A stretch of DNA of 64,000 bases from Kribbella sp. VKM Ac-2569 (GTDB taxonomy: Bacteria > Actinomycetota > Actinomycetes > Propionibacteriales > Kribbellaceae), in contig NZ_SGXJ01000002.1 of NCBI RefSeq assembly GCF_004216905.1, positions 1,240,001-1,304,000 on the forward strand, read 5' to 3'. Made by a program: the position numbers and the translations under genes. This document shows, one piece after another, positions 12,449 through 20,656 of the stretch; position 1 is the stretch's first letter, and each line of letters opens with the position of its first letter. The notes beneath the pieces were generated by a model. The model was not told where the DNA came from and made no database searches. It worked only from the letters and a program-made list of their open reading frames with translations.

Positions 12449-14800
12449 TCAGAACGTGTGGTCGAGGCCGTCGGTCGGCGACTGCGGGGTGGACGGCTGC
12501 AACGGCAACGGCTCGAAGCTCAGCTTGCCGTGGTTGATCGGGAAGTACGTCGGCATCGTGCCAGTCGCCCGCGCATAGGCACACGCGACCGCGGCGAACG
12601 CCGGCGCCACCGACAGCTCACCGGCGCCGCTCGGGCTGTCGCTCGTGTTCGGCATGATCACCACCTGCACGTCCAGCGGCGAGTTCCACTCCCGCGTGTA
12701 GAAGTAGTTGTCCCAGCTGCCTTCCAGCGGGATACCGTTCTTGATGTGCAGGCTCGAGGTCAGTGCCAGCGCGATCGCGTCCTGCAGACCGCCGAACATC
12801 TGGGCCTCCAGACCACGCGGGTTGATGCAGAACCCGGGATCGACGACGATCACCGCCTTGGTCACCCGCGGGCCGGTCACACCCTCGCCCTCGACCGGCC
12901 GGTTCACCGTCTCCGGCCGGCAGTCGATCTCCACCAGCGTTGCGACGGCCGCCCGGTACTCCGAGTGCACGCCGACGCCCTGCGCCGTACCCTTCGGCAT
13001 CGCCTTGCCCCAGTTGCCGACCTCGGCCGCCTTGTTCAGGACCGCGAGCAACCGCTGATCCTTGAGGAAGTTCCGGCGGAACCGGACCGGGTCCTGGCCC
13101 ATCTTCGCGGCGAGCTGGTCGACCACCAGCTCCTCCGCGCAGACCACGTTCGGCGAGTAGATGTTGCGCATGCTGCCGGTGTTGAACTTCAGCGGGATCT
13201 CGTTGAGCAGCTGCGTCGTGACGCCGAAGTTGTACGGCGACGACTGGGTGAGCGCGAAGATCGTCTCGGCGAACGACAGGTTGCCGCCGACCGGAAGATC
13301 CGCCGCGAACGCCGTGATCATCTCGCCGAGACCGTGACCGAAGTCGGTCTCCACACTGGTGTGCCGCTGCTCGTAGGTGAGCACGTTGCCGGCCAGGTAG
13401 TTCACCCGGACGCGGGAGGTGCACATCGGGTGCGTGCGGCCCTGGCGGAAGTTGTCGGTGCGGGACCAGGACAGCTTGACCGGCTTGCCCATCTTCTGCG
13501 AGATCTCCGCCGCCTCGGCCGCCACGTCGTGGAACAGGTGCCGGCCGAACGAACCGCCGCCCTGGACGACGTGCACCTTGACCGCGTCGATCGGCAGGCC
13601 GAGCTGCTTGGCGATGTCCTCCTGGGCCACGATCGGCACCTTCAGGCACGACCAGATCTCGGCGCTGTCCGGGCCGACGTCCGCGATCGCGCAGTCCGGT
13701 TCGAGCGGGCTGTTGCTGGTGAACGCGAACACGAACTCGGCGTCGATCGTCTTCGTCAGCAACGGCAGCGCCGGAGCGGCCATCGGCAGCTGGGCCGCGC
13801 GCAGCTTCGCCAGCACGGTGGTGTCCGACTCGTCGTCCACCGTGCCCGGGCCCCAGGTCGCGTCGACCTTCTGGATCGCGTCGATGCACTGGCCGAACGT
13901 CTCGCCTCTGATCGCGACACCGTGGGTGATGCCAACAACATCGGTGATCCCCGGCAGCGCCCGCAGCGCCGCGAGGTTGTTGATCGATCGCAGCGTCCCG
14001 TTGATCGTCGGCGGCCGGGCCACCATGGTCGGCTTCGCACCCGGGACGTCCAGGTCCATCGCGAACTGCTTGCGGCCGGTGACGATGTCGTGCGCGTCGA
14101 CGCGGTTCCGCGGCTTCCCGAGGACGCTGAACTCGGACGGCGACTTGAGCTCGGCGGACACGGTGATCGTCTTGGCGGTCGCGGCAAGCTTGGCCAGTGA
14201 GCCGTACGTCGCCGTACGGCCGCTCGGACCGCTCAGCACACCCTTGCGCGTGGTCACCTTGCCGGCCTCGACACCCCAGTGCGTGGCGGCCGTCTCCACC
14301 AGGCGCTGCCGGGCGATCGCGGCTGCAGTACGCACCGGGAGGTACATGCTGCGCATCGAGTTCGAGCCGCCGGTCAGCTGATTCATCAGCAGCTCCGGAC
14401 GGGCGTCGGCGAGCGCGATCTCGACCTTGTCCATCGGGAGATCCAGCTCTTCTGCAACCATCATCGCGAACGCGGTGGTGATGCCTTGGCCGACCTCGGC
14501 CCGCGGTACGGCGAAGTACGCGGTGCCATCGGACTTCAACTGGACCGTGATCAGCCCGGACGTCGGTGCCGCCGCGAGGTTCTGCAGGTCGCCGAGGTCG
14601 AAGATGTCCACCGGCTGCGGCACCGAGGGAACCGCCGCATCGGCCGCCCGCGGGTCGGACTCGTTCGTCATCCAGCTCACGCCGACCGCGAGCGTCGGTG
14701 CGGCGATCAGGTACCCGAGAACCTTGCGCCGGCCCAGCAGACCGCGTCTGTCGGCCGGTCGGTCGCTTGGTCGATCCAACGAACGACGATGTTCGGCCAT
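12449..14800 (-). CDS. molybdopterin-binding subunit, xanthine dehydrogenase family (IorB-like), Tat signal
   Basis: 783 residues from the ATG at 14800, preceded by GGAGGA. The N terminus has a Tat-like segment (RRGLLGRRKVLGYLIAAPTL). Family blocks include GQGITTAFAMMVAEELDLP, TGGSNSMRSMYLPVRTAAA, VQGGGSFGRHLFHDVAAEAA and, near the end, PSGAGELSVAPAF, whose Glu is the catalytic base position. This single-chain form with a leader resembles isoquinoline 1-oxidoreductase beta subunits and related aldehyde oxidases. It should hydroxylate an N-heterocycle or aldehyde with water oxygen; the substrate is unknown. First gene of the operon with the 2Fe-2S and XdhC genes. Confidence 0.92.
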   Translation of the reverse strand: MAEHRRSLDRPSDRPADRRGLLGRRKVLGYLIAAPTLAVGVSWMTNESDPRAADAAVPSVPQPVDIFDLGDLQNLAAAPTSGLITVQLKSDGTAYFAVPRAEVGQGITTAFAMMVAEELDLPMDKVEIALADARPELLMNQLTGGSNSMRSMYLPVRTAAAIARQRLVETAATHWGVEAGKVTTRKGVLSGPSGRTATYGSLAKLAATAKTITVSAELKSPSEFSVLGKPRNRVDAHDIVTGRKQFAMDLDVPGAKPTMVARPPTINGTLRSINNLAALRALPGITDVVGITHGVAIRGETFGQCIDAIQKVDATWGPGTVDDESDTTVLAKLRAAQLPMAAPALPLLTKTIDAEFVFAFTSNSPLEPDCAIADVGPDSAEIWSCLKVPIVAQEDIAKQLGLPIDAVKVHVVQGGGSFGRHLFHDVAAEAAEISQKMGKPVKLSWSRTDNFRQGRTHPMCTSRVRVNYLAGNVLTYEQRHTSVETDFGHGLGEMITAFAADLPVGGNLSFAETIFALTQSSPYNFGVTTQLLNEIPLKFNTGSMRNIYSPNVVCAEELVVDQLAAKMGQDPVRFRRNFLKDQRLLAVLNKAAEVGNWGKAMPKGTAQGVGVHSEYRAAVATLVEIDCRPETVNRPVEGEGVTGPRVTKAVIVVDPGFCINPRGLEAQMFGGLQDAIALALTSSLHIKNGIPLEGSWDNYFYTREWNSPLDVQVVIMPNTSDSPSGAGELSVAPAFAAVACAYARATGTMPTYFPINHGKLSFEPLPLQPSTPQSPTDGLDHTF

Positions 14801-14897
14801 GAAGGTTCCTCCGTGCTCGAGCAATGCTGGGAACGCAGTCTGGCACCGTCATCGGCGTGGCGGCATGGCCACGATGCCCACGTTTTGCGCGGTCTTA

Positions 14898-14914
14898 CTG
14901 TGCACAACGCACAG
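14898..14914. promoter_or_regulatory. CTGTGC-N5-GCACAG palindrome upstream of molybdenum hydroxylase operon
   Basis: Perfect 6 nt arms with a 5 nt centre, lying in the 127 bp between the PucR-type regulator gene and the large subunit gene, about 100 bp before the latter's start. A likely operator, with the PucR regulator as first suspect; this is inference from position. Confidence 0.4.
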
Positions 14915-14927
14915 CCCGACCCTTCGG

Positions 14928-16133
14928 TCACGCAGAGGGCGGGAACAGTCTGAAAGCACGCAGCGCAAGGCCGAGCTCCAGGTGGAAGCCTTCGTCGCTG
15001 AGGTTACGGCCGGTGATCTGATGGACCCGGTGCAGGCGGTTGATGACCGTGTTGCGGTGACAGTGCGCAAGGTCCGCAGTACGACGTACGGAACCCGCCG
15101 CGAGCACCCACTTGTCCAGGGTGTCGAGCAATAGTTCGCGTTCGGCCGCGGGTACTGTCATCAGCGGCTCCAGCCAGTGCTGCACGAGCTGCTCGGCCAA
15201 CTCCGGTGCGCTGAGCAACAACGCCTCGGGCAGCCGCTCGGTCAGCGCCGCCACGTCGATCTGACCGGCCGGGAGCGTACGCCGGGCCAGCATCGCCTGC
15301 CTATACGCGATATTCACGTCGGCCAGACCGGAGACAACGCCGGACAGACCTGCCGGTGCGTGTACGACGTCACGCAGCGTGCGGAGCACTGTGACCGGGG
15401 ATTCCGTGCCCACAGCAAGCAAACCGACGACGGTCTGCGGACGTACCTGCCACGCGGAAGCGATGCGGAGGCCCGCAAAGCGCCGTACAAAAGAGGATGT
15501 CGTGCACTCGTCGTCGATCAGGTTGTCGATCGCCACCACCGCGTAGCCGCCGTTCACGGGTACGTCGAGGACGGTGGCCGCCTCTTGTATGAACGCCCGG
15601 TCCTTCCCGGGGCCGTGCAGCAGGCCTTCCCAGAGGGTCGACCTGCGCCGCTCGTCGGCACGGACGAGTTGCCGCTCGGCGGCGTGATAGGCGGCCGCGA
15701 CCTGCGAGGACGTTCGGTCGACGACTTCCCAGACCTTGCTCGCAACGTCAAGCAGCGCCTCGGAGTCGACCACGCCCTGCGCGCGAGCCTCGTCGATCAA
15801 CGCCTCCCACACCAACCGCCCGCCAAGGCGGAACGACTTGAGTACGTCGTCCAGCGGCATCCGCTGCTCCGCCCGCCGCCGCCCGGTCGCCTGCGCCGCG
15901 TCGAAGTGGTCGTCGTTGTCGGCAATCATCTGCACAACGCGGGCAACGTTGTCATGACAGGACCGCCACAGATCCTGCTGCGGCACCGCATCCATCTCGC
16001 GATACGCAGGGTTCTGCTCGTAGATCGTCTCGACCAACGCATCGGTCAAGGCCGGCAGATGCAGCAACACACTCTCGGCCAACGCCTCAACCGTCAGCCC
16101 CACCACCGGCAACGCAACATCCCGCTCACCCAT
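14928..16133 (-). CDS. PucR-type helix-turn-helix regulator
   Basis: 401 residues from the ATG at 16133; the frame is open to 16202 without a ribosome binding site. A long alpha-helical N-terminal region (about 1-170) and a central GGDEF-like/PucR sensor part (GGYAVVAIDN, then RIASAWQVRPQTVVGLLAV) are followed by the C-terminal PucR helix-turn-helix: LAAGSVRRTADLAHCHRNTV and INRLHRVHQITGRNL. PucR and CdaR-like proteins activate catabolic genes on sensing a substrate. It lies upstream of, and on the same strand as, the molybdenum hydroxylase operon, so regulation of that operon is the natural inference. Confidence 0.85.
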   Translation of the reverse strand: MGERDVALPVVGLTVEALAESVLLHLPALTDALVETIYEQNPAYREMDAVPQQDLWRSCHDNVARVVQMIADNDDHFDAAQATGRRRAEQRMPLDDVLKSFRLGGRLVWEALIDEARAQGVVDSEALLDVASKVWEVVDRTSSQVAAAYHAAERQLVRADERRRSTLWEGLLHGPGKDRAFIQEAATVLDVPVNGGYAVVAIDNLIDDECTTSSFVRRFAGLRIASAWQVRPQTVVGLLAVGTESPVTVLRTLRDVVHAPAGLSGVVSGLADVNIAYRQAMLARRTLPAGQIDVAALTERLPEALLLSAPELAEQLVQHWLEPLMTVPAAERELLLDTLDKWVLAAGSVRRTADLAHCHRNTVINRLHRVHQITGRNLSDEGFHLELGLALRAFRLFPPSA

Positions 16134-16160
16134 AGTCGGCACAGCATCGCACACAGTCGC

Positions 16161-16183
16161 GTACTTGGGTACGGGTGAAGTAC
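16161..16183. promoter_or_regulatory. GTACTT-N11-AAGTAC inverted repeat in the PucR/secreted protein divergent region
   Basis: Perfect 6 nt arms with centres 17 bp apart, 28 bp upstream of the PucR-type start. Could be an autoregulatory site; no other support. Confidence 0.3.
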
Positions 16184-16254
16184 GGGCAGCGAGCTGTTCC
16201 ACCAGGTCCTTACTGTTCGCAGCTGACCCGACCCCTCACATCCTGGATGGAACT

Positions 16255-17019
16255 GTGCGCAAAGTCATCGCCGGGCTGGCCGCCCTTGCCGCCGCCGGCG
16301 CCACGCTCGTCGCCGTCTCCGCCGGCGCCGAAGCCGCCACCACGTGGCAGGCTCACGACAAGAACTGCAAGACCGTCCCCGGCCCAGAGGGCGTGTCGAT
16401 CGGCTCGGTCTGCGCCGAGGTGCAGAAGCAGGTCACCGACTCCGGATCGATCACCGGCTACCGCGGGCGGGCCTCCGTCGCGCCCGCCGCCGGCCAGTCG
16501 ATCACGCCGGATCACTACGTCTGGAACAGCCAGATCACGGAGTACTGTTCCGGCGGCGAATGCGCTCCGAAGACCACTGCGTGGACGTCGTCCTGGTCCC
16601 CGGTCCTGACGTCCGAGAGCGCGTATGTCACGTGGGGCGACTATGGGGACGTCGGGGCCTCCTGGAGCCGGTGGTGGAAGATGGCGGGCAAGTGCGTGAC
16701 GTACGTCGCGGGCGAGGTCTGCGTCAACCGGTACGAGCGCGAGTACCGCACGTACCACGAGGAGCGCGGACAGCTCATCGTCAAGCCCGCCTCGGGCCAG
16801 TGGATCGAGCCGCGGTGGGTCCGCGTCGGCCACGTCATCAACGGCACGAGCACCTCGCAGACCACCAACCTGTGCGACCCGTCCTGCACGCGGACCAGCA
16901 CGAACTTGTCGCGCTCGGTCGTGCGTTCCTTCGACAGCGGCTACGAAGAGGGCTTCGCCTCCGCCAGCTGGGCCCTCCCCTCCGGAGCAGTCAAGAGCAT
17001 GCGCGTCGCCTACCCCTGA
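16255..17019 (+). CDS. secreted cysteine-rich protein of unknown function
   Basis: 254 residues from the GTG at 16255, which starts directly at a classical signal peptide (VRKVIAGLAALAAAGATLVA, predicted cleavage after AEA near residue 27). The mature part has eight Cys in close pairs (NC/VC, YC-X3-EC, KC/VC, LC-X2-SC), which would give four disulfides in an oxidising extracellular setting, and is rich in Trp, Tyr and Ser. No catalytic motif or known domain is recognised. It is monocistronic, divergent from the PucR gene and followed by a gap with a strong hairpin. Confidence 0.75.
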   Translation: MRKVIAGLAALAAAGATLVAVSAGAEAATTWQAHDKNCKTVPGPEGVSIGSVCAEVQKQVTDSGSITGYRGRASVAPAAGQSITPDHYVWNSQITEYCSGGECAPKTTAWTSSWSPVLTSESAYVTWGDYGDVGASWSRWWKMAGKCVTYVAGEVCVNRYEREYRTYHEERGQLIVKPASGQWIEPRWVRVGHVINGTSTSQTTNLCDPSCTRTSTNLSRSVVRSFDSGYEEGFASASWALPSGAVKSMRVAYP

Positions 17020-17552
17020 CGACCTGGCAAGGGCGCTGATGCAGTCAGCTGTTCGCGGCTTTTCGTACTGCCTCGAGAGACAGTGACAGCTCGGGTCCGA
17101 GACGATGTGGCCGAAGGTGTCGTTTGGCGAAGGGTGACACCGGCCTCGGCGGTGGCGTGCGCGGTGAGCACGTCCCGCTGGTAGGGGTACGTACGCCGGT
17201 CGTCGAGGAAGGTGCGGTACGCGTACCAGGGGTCGACGAAAATCCAGCCCGAGCAAGGGCCGCGGTCCGCCGACCGCGGCCTTGCTCAGCAGGTTGTGCA
17301 CGATCTCGGTCCGTTCGACCAGTACGGCGATCCTGGGCACTCCGCATCCGCCATCGCCCATGTCCTCGCGCACACGCATCGATCCCGGCCGACCGTTGCG
17401 GCGTGCGCGGTGGCGCGGCTGCCCGCCGAATCGTGGGATTCGGCTATGAAATCGCCGCTTTCGGCGCCTCGATCCACGACTCGCGGTGCGGGGTGCCTGC
17501 CAAACGCCACGACTCGATGGGGTGACCTCTCAAACCAGCGAGGCTGCGGAGG
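17020..17552. other. gene-poor gap with a strong hairpin and possible coding remnant
   Basis: No convincing intact gene. The minus strand reads protein-like from about 17379 (RIAVLVERTEIVHNLLSK) and, in a different frame past the hairpin at 17251-17287, from about 17250 (GWIFVDPWYAYRTFLDDRRT) to about 17130. Neither half has a supported start and stop of its own. This could be a decayed or frameshifted gene, but no family is recognised. Confidence 0.35.
17251..17287. terminator. strong hairpin, terminator-like
   Basis: Arms 17251-17267 and 17272-17287 pair over 16 bp with a single bulged G (arm core GCCGCGGTC / GACCGCGGC) around a 4 nt CGCC loop. No T-run. It could stop transcription from the secreted-protein gene or from the minus strand. 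Confidence 0.65.
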
Positions 17553-18005
17553 CTACTTTCGCAGTTCGATCCGGACCGTACGTAACACGTCCTTGAGAGC
17601 CTTCTGGATCTCTTGATGGCGGCGACTGAGCTCTTCGTAGTCGTCGGCCTCACTCAGACCGTGCACTGCTGAGTGCACGGATTCGAAGCGATCGTCGAGA
17701 CCGGTGTTTCCGCTCAGGTACGTCGCTTGTCCGATCGCCGACCGCGCTCTGGACTCAGAGCGATAAACCTCCTGCCGAAGGGCCTCCCGGTCCGCCTCCG
17801 GTTGCCGGCGCAGACGCGCTCTTGCGCGGCCGAAGTTGGCTCGCTCGTACTCGTACAACGCCTCCGTACACTCGCCGAAGACCCGCACCTTCGCATCGAG
17901 GATCTGGGCATCTCGAGCGCCTTTGCGCTGAAGCACTTGCGAGACAACGATGCCGACGACCGTCCCCACGAGAGCGAGGGCGCCGCCTACGAGTGTGCCA
18001 AGCAT
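17553..18005 (-). CDS. small membrane-anchored coiled-coil protein, hypothetical
   Basis: 150 residues. One N-terminal membrane helix (residues 2-24, glycine and valine rich) is followed by a cytoplasmic region of almost unbroken charged helix (AKVRVFGECTEALYEYERAN, then Arg- and Glu-rich repeats) likely to form a coiled coil. No domain is recognised. It follows the polyprenyl synthase gene on the same strand with 42 bp between them. Base composition is slightly less GC-biased than the nuo genes. Confidence 0.65.
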   Translation of the reverse strand: MLGTLVGGALALVGTVVGIVVSQVLQRKGARDAQILDAKVRVFGECTEALYEYERANFGRARARLRRQPEADREALRQEVYRSESRARSAIGQATYLSGNTGLDDRFESVHSAVHGLSEADDYEELSRRHQEIQKALKDVLRTVRIELRK

Positions 18006-18047
18006 CCGCCAACAATACGGCGCTCACGACGTGCTCGGCGTGACGGC

Positions 18048-19070
18048 TCAGACCGAGCGGGTGGCTACCAGGTCGCAGAGGGCGTCGAGGGCTTCTCGGC
18101 CGGGGCCTTCGGGGAGGGTGGTGAGGAGTTTGCGGGCGTCGGCTGCGCGGCGGCGTACGTCGTCTTCGGCTTGGCGGAAGGCGGGGTGCGAGCGGAGCAG
18201 GTCCAGGGTCTCCGCCAGGCGGGCGTCGTCGGACAGGTCGGAGTCCAGGAGGTCCAGGAGGCGGGCGTCCGTGGGATCCGAGGGGTCTGCCTGGGCGCGG
18301 AAGATCAGGACCGGAAGGGTCGGGACACCTTCGCGGAGGTCGGTGCCGGGGGTTTTGCCGGACTGGCCGGACTCGGACGCGATGTCGAGCAGGTCGTCGG
18401 CGAGCTGGAAGGCCACACCGATCTCCTCGCCGAACGCCCGCAGCGACTCCTGGATCTCCTCGGACGCACCGGCGTACCGGGCGCCGAAGAGGGCGGACGT
18501 CGCGATCAGTGAACCGGTCTTGTCGGCGACCACCGACAGGTAGTGCTTGAGTGGGTCCTGGCCTTCGCCGACGCCCATCGTCTCGCGGATCTGGCCCTCG
18601 ACCAAGCGGCCGAAGGTGCGGGCCTGGATCCGGACCGCTTCCGGCCCGAGATCCGCGACCAGGTCCGAGGCCCGGGCGAACAGCCAGTCACCGGACAGGA
18701 TCGCGACCGAGTTGTCCCACCGCGCGTTCGCCGTCGACGAGCCCCGCCGCAGCGCGGCCTCGTCCATCACGTCGTCGTGGTGCAGCGTCGCGACATGCGT
18801 GAGCTCGACGACAACCGCTGACTTCACGACGTCGTCGGCTGTGACGTCAGCACCGAACTCGGCCGCCAGCAGCACCAGCAACGGCCGGAACCGCTTGCCG
18901 CCGGCAACCATGACGTGCTGGGCGGCCGCCGTGACGAACGGCGCCTCCGACTGGGTCGCGTCGAGCAGCGCCTGCTCCACACGCTCCAGCCCAGCACGAA
19001 CCCGGGACTCGAGCGCCGCGTCGGCGAACTCGAATCCCAGGCTCTCGGCCGGCAGCGGGGTCGGACTCAA
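18048..19070 (-). CDS. polyprenyl diphosphate synthase (menaquinone side chain)
   Basis: 340 residues, trans-isoprenyl diphosphate synthase family. The first Asp-rich motif is LHHDDVMDEA and the second FQLADDLLDI; GGKRFRPLL and the KTGSLI block are also present. It condenses isopentenyl diphosphate onto an allylic primer to make the long chain that MenA attaches to the naphthoate ring. The start is a TTG at 19070 inside the nuoN stop (TTGA), so translation depends on nuoN. Last gene of the nuo operon, a common actinobacterial arrangement linking quinone tail supply with complex I. Chain length cannot be read with certainty. Confidence 0.9.
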   Translation of the reverse strand: MSPTPLPAESLGFEFADAALESRVRAGLERVEQALLDATQSEAPFVTAAAQHVMVAGGKRFRPLLVLLAAEFGADVTADDVVKSAVVVELTHVATLHHDDVMDEAALRRGSSTANARWDNSVAILSGDWLFARASDLVADLGPEAVRIQARTFGRLVEGQIRETMGVGEGQDPLKHYLSVVADKTGSLIATSALFGARYAGASEEIQESLRAFGEEIGVAFQLADDLLDIASESGQSGKTPGTDLREGVPTLPVLIFRAQADPSDPTDARLLDLLDSDLSDDARLAETLDLLRSHPAFRQAEDDVRRRAADARKLLTTLPEGPGREALDALCDLVATRSV

Positions 19071-20656
19071 CGGATGAACTCACCAGCTCGGGCCGCCAGG
19101 TCGAGCACCGGTCCGGGAACCAGACCGAGAACCACCGTGGCGGCAAGACCCAGGGCGACCGCCGACGTGGTCTGCCAGCCCGGCAGCGCCACGTCCGGCG
19201 CGTCGGCCGGCAGGTCGGAGAAGAACATCAGCACGATCACGCGGACGTAGAAGAACGCGGCGACCAGGCTGGACAGGACAGCGACGACGACCAACGGCCA
19301 CGCGCCACCGGTCCACGCCGCGCTGAAGACCGCCCACTTGCCGGTGAAGCCCGCGGTCAGCGGGATACCGGCGAAGGACAGCAGGAAGAACGCGAAGATA
19401 CCGGCCAGCAGCGGCGACTTCTTGCCCAGGCCCGCCCAGCGGGACAGGTGCGTCGCCTCGCCGCCCGCGTCGCGCACCAGCGTGACGACCGCGAACGCGC
19501 CGATGGTCGGGAAGCCGTACGAGACCAGGTAGAACAGCACCGCCTGCGTCGAGGTGATGCCGTTGTGGACGCCGCTCCCGGCCTGCGCGAGGCCGACGAA
19601 CGCGGTCAGCAGGAAGCCCGCGTGCGCGATCGACGAGTACGCCAGCATCCGCTTCACGTCGGTCTGCGTGATCGCGACGATCGAACCGACCACCATGGTG
19701 AGGATCGCGATGATCCACATCATCGGCGCCCAGTCCCAGCGCGAGCCGCCGAGCGCGACGTAGAAGACCCGCATCAGGCCGACGAACGCGGCAATCTTGG
19801 TGCAGGCCGCCATGAACCCGGTGACCGGCGTCGGAGCGCCCTGGTACACGTCCGGCGTCCAGGAGTGGAACGGTACGCCGCCGACCTTGAACAGCAGGCC
19901 GACACCCAGCAGGCCGGTGCCGGCGAGCAGGATGGTGTCGCTACCGGTGTCCGAGCTGAGCGCGTCCGCGATCCCGCCGAGCGACATCGTGCCCGCGTAC
20001 CCGTAGAGCAGCGCGATCCCGAACAGCAGGAACGCCGACGAGAAGGCGCCGAGCAGGAAGTACTTCATCGCGGCTTCCTGCGAGATCAGCCGGCGACGGC
20101 GCGCGAGGCCGCACAGCAGGTACAGCGGCAGCGAGAAGACCTCGAGCGCGACGAACAGCACCAGCAGGTCGTTCGACGCCGCGAACAGCATCATGCCGCC
20201 GACCGCGAACAGCGTCAGCGGGAAGATCTCGGTGTGCTCGATGCGCGCCGCCGTACCCTCGCGCTCGGCCTCGGACCCCGGTACGGCGGCCGCTTGGCCG
20301 GCGAACGCGGACAGGCCGCCGTCGATCGAACGCTCCGCGAACAGCAGCACGCTGATCAGGGACAGCGCCAGCAGGATCAGCCAGGTGAACAGCGCCGGGC
20401 CGTCGACCGAGATCGCACCCTGGGCGGCGAGCAGCTCCTTCTTGCCGTTCATCAGGATGCCGGTCAGCACACCGGACACGACCACGGCGACCACCGTGAT
20501 CGCCAGCTGCACCAGGTGCCGCAACGGCCGCGGCAGGAACGCCTCGACCAGGACGCCGACGCACGCCGCGCCGAACACGACGAGCAGCGGAGCCAGCTCG
20601 TTGTACTCGATCTTGGGCGCCGTGAAGTCCGCCAGCGGCAGCAACATCGCGCTCAC
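19067..20656 (-). CDS. nuoN: NADH-quinone oxidoreductase subunit N
   Basis: 529 residues, one of three antiporter-like proton-pumping subunits of complex I. About fourteen membrane helices; the core carries the family blocks YFLLGAFSSAFLLFGIALLY, GVPFHSWTPDVYQGAPTPVT and DVKRMLAYSSIAHAGFLLTA with their buried Lys and Glu. An insertion with acidic and Ala-rich sequence near residues 110-145 is less conserved. Its start overlaps the end of nuoM by 4 nt and its stop overlaps the polyprenyl synthase start. Confidence 0.96.
   Translation of the reverse strand: MSAMLLPLADFTAPKIEYNELAPLLVVFGAACVGVLVEAFLPRPLRHLVQLAITVVAVVVSGVLTGILMNGKKELLAAQGAISVDGPALFTWLILLALSLISVLLFAERSIDGGLSAFAGQAAAVPGSEAEREGTAARIEHTEIFPLTLFAVGGMMLFAASNDLLVLFVALEVFSLPLYLLCGLARRRRLISQEAAMKYFLLGAFSSAFLLFGIALLYGYAGTMSLGGIADALSSDTGSDTILLAGTGLLGVGLLFKVGGVPFHSWTPDVYQGAPTPVTGFMAACTKIAAFVGLMRVFYVALGGSRWDWAPMMWIIAILTMVVGSIVAITQTDVKRMLAYSSIAHAGFLLTAFVGLAQAGSGVHNGITSTQAVLFYLVSYGFPTIGAFAVVTLVRDAGGEATHLSRWAGLGKKSPLLAGIFAFFLLSFAGIPLTAGFTGKWAVFSAAWTGGAWPLVVVAVLSSLVAAFFYVRVIVLMFFSDLPADAPDVALPGWQTTSAVALGLAATVVLGLVPGPVLDLAARAGEFIR

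Noticed and set aside
12110..14200. 696-codon plus-strand frame over the molybdenum hydroxylase
   Set aside because: Shadow of the large subunit gene; composition dominated by Arg, Val, His and Asp.
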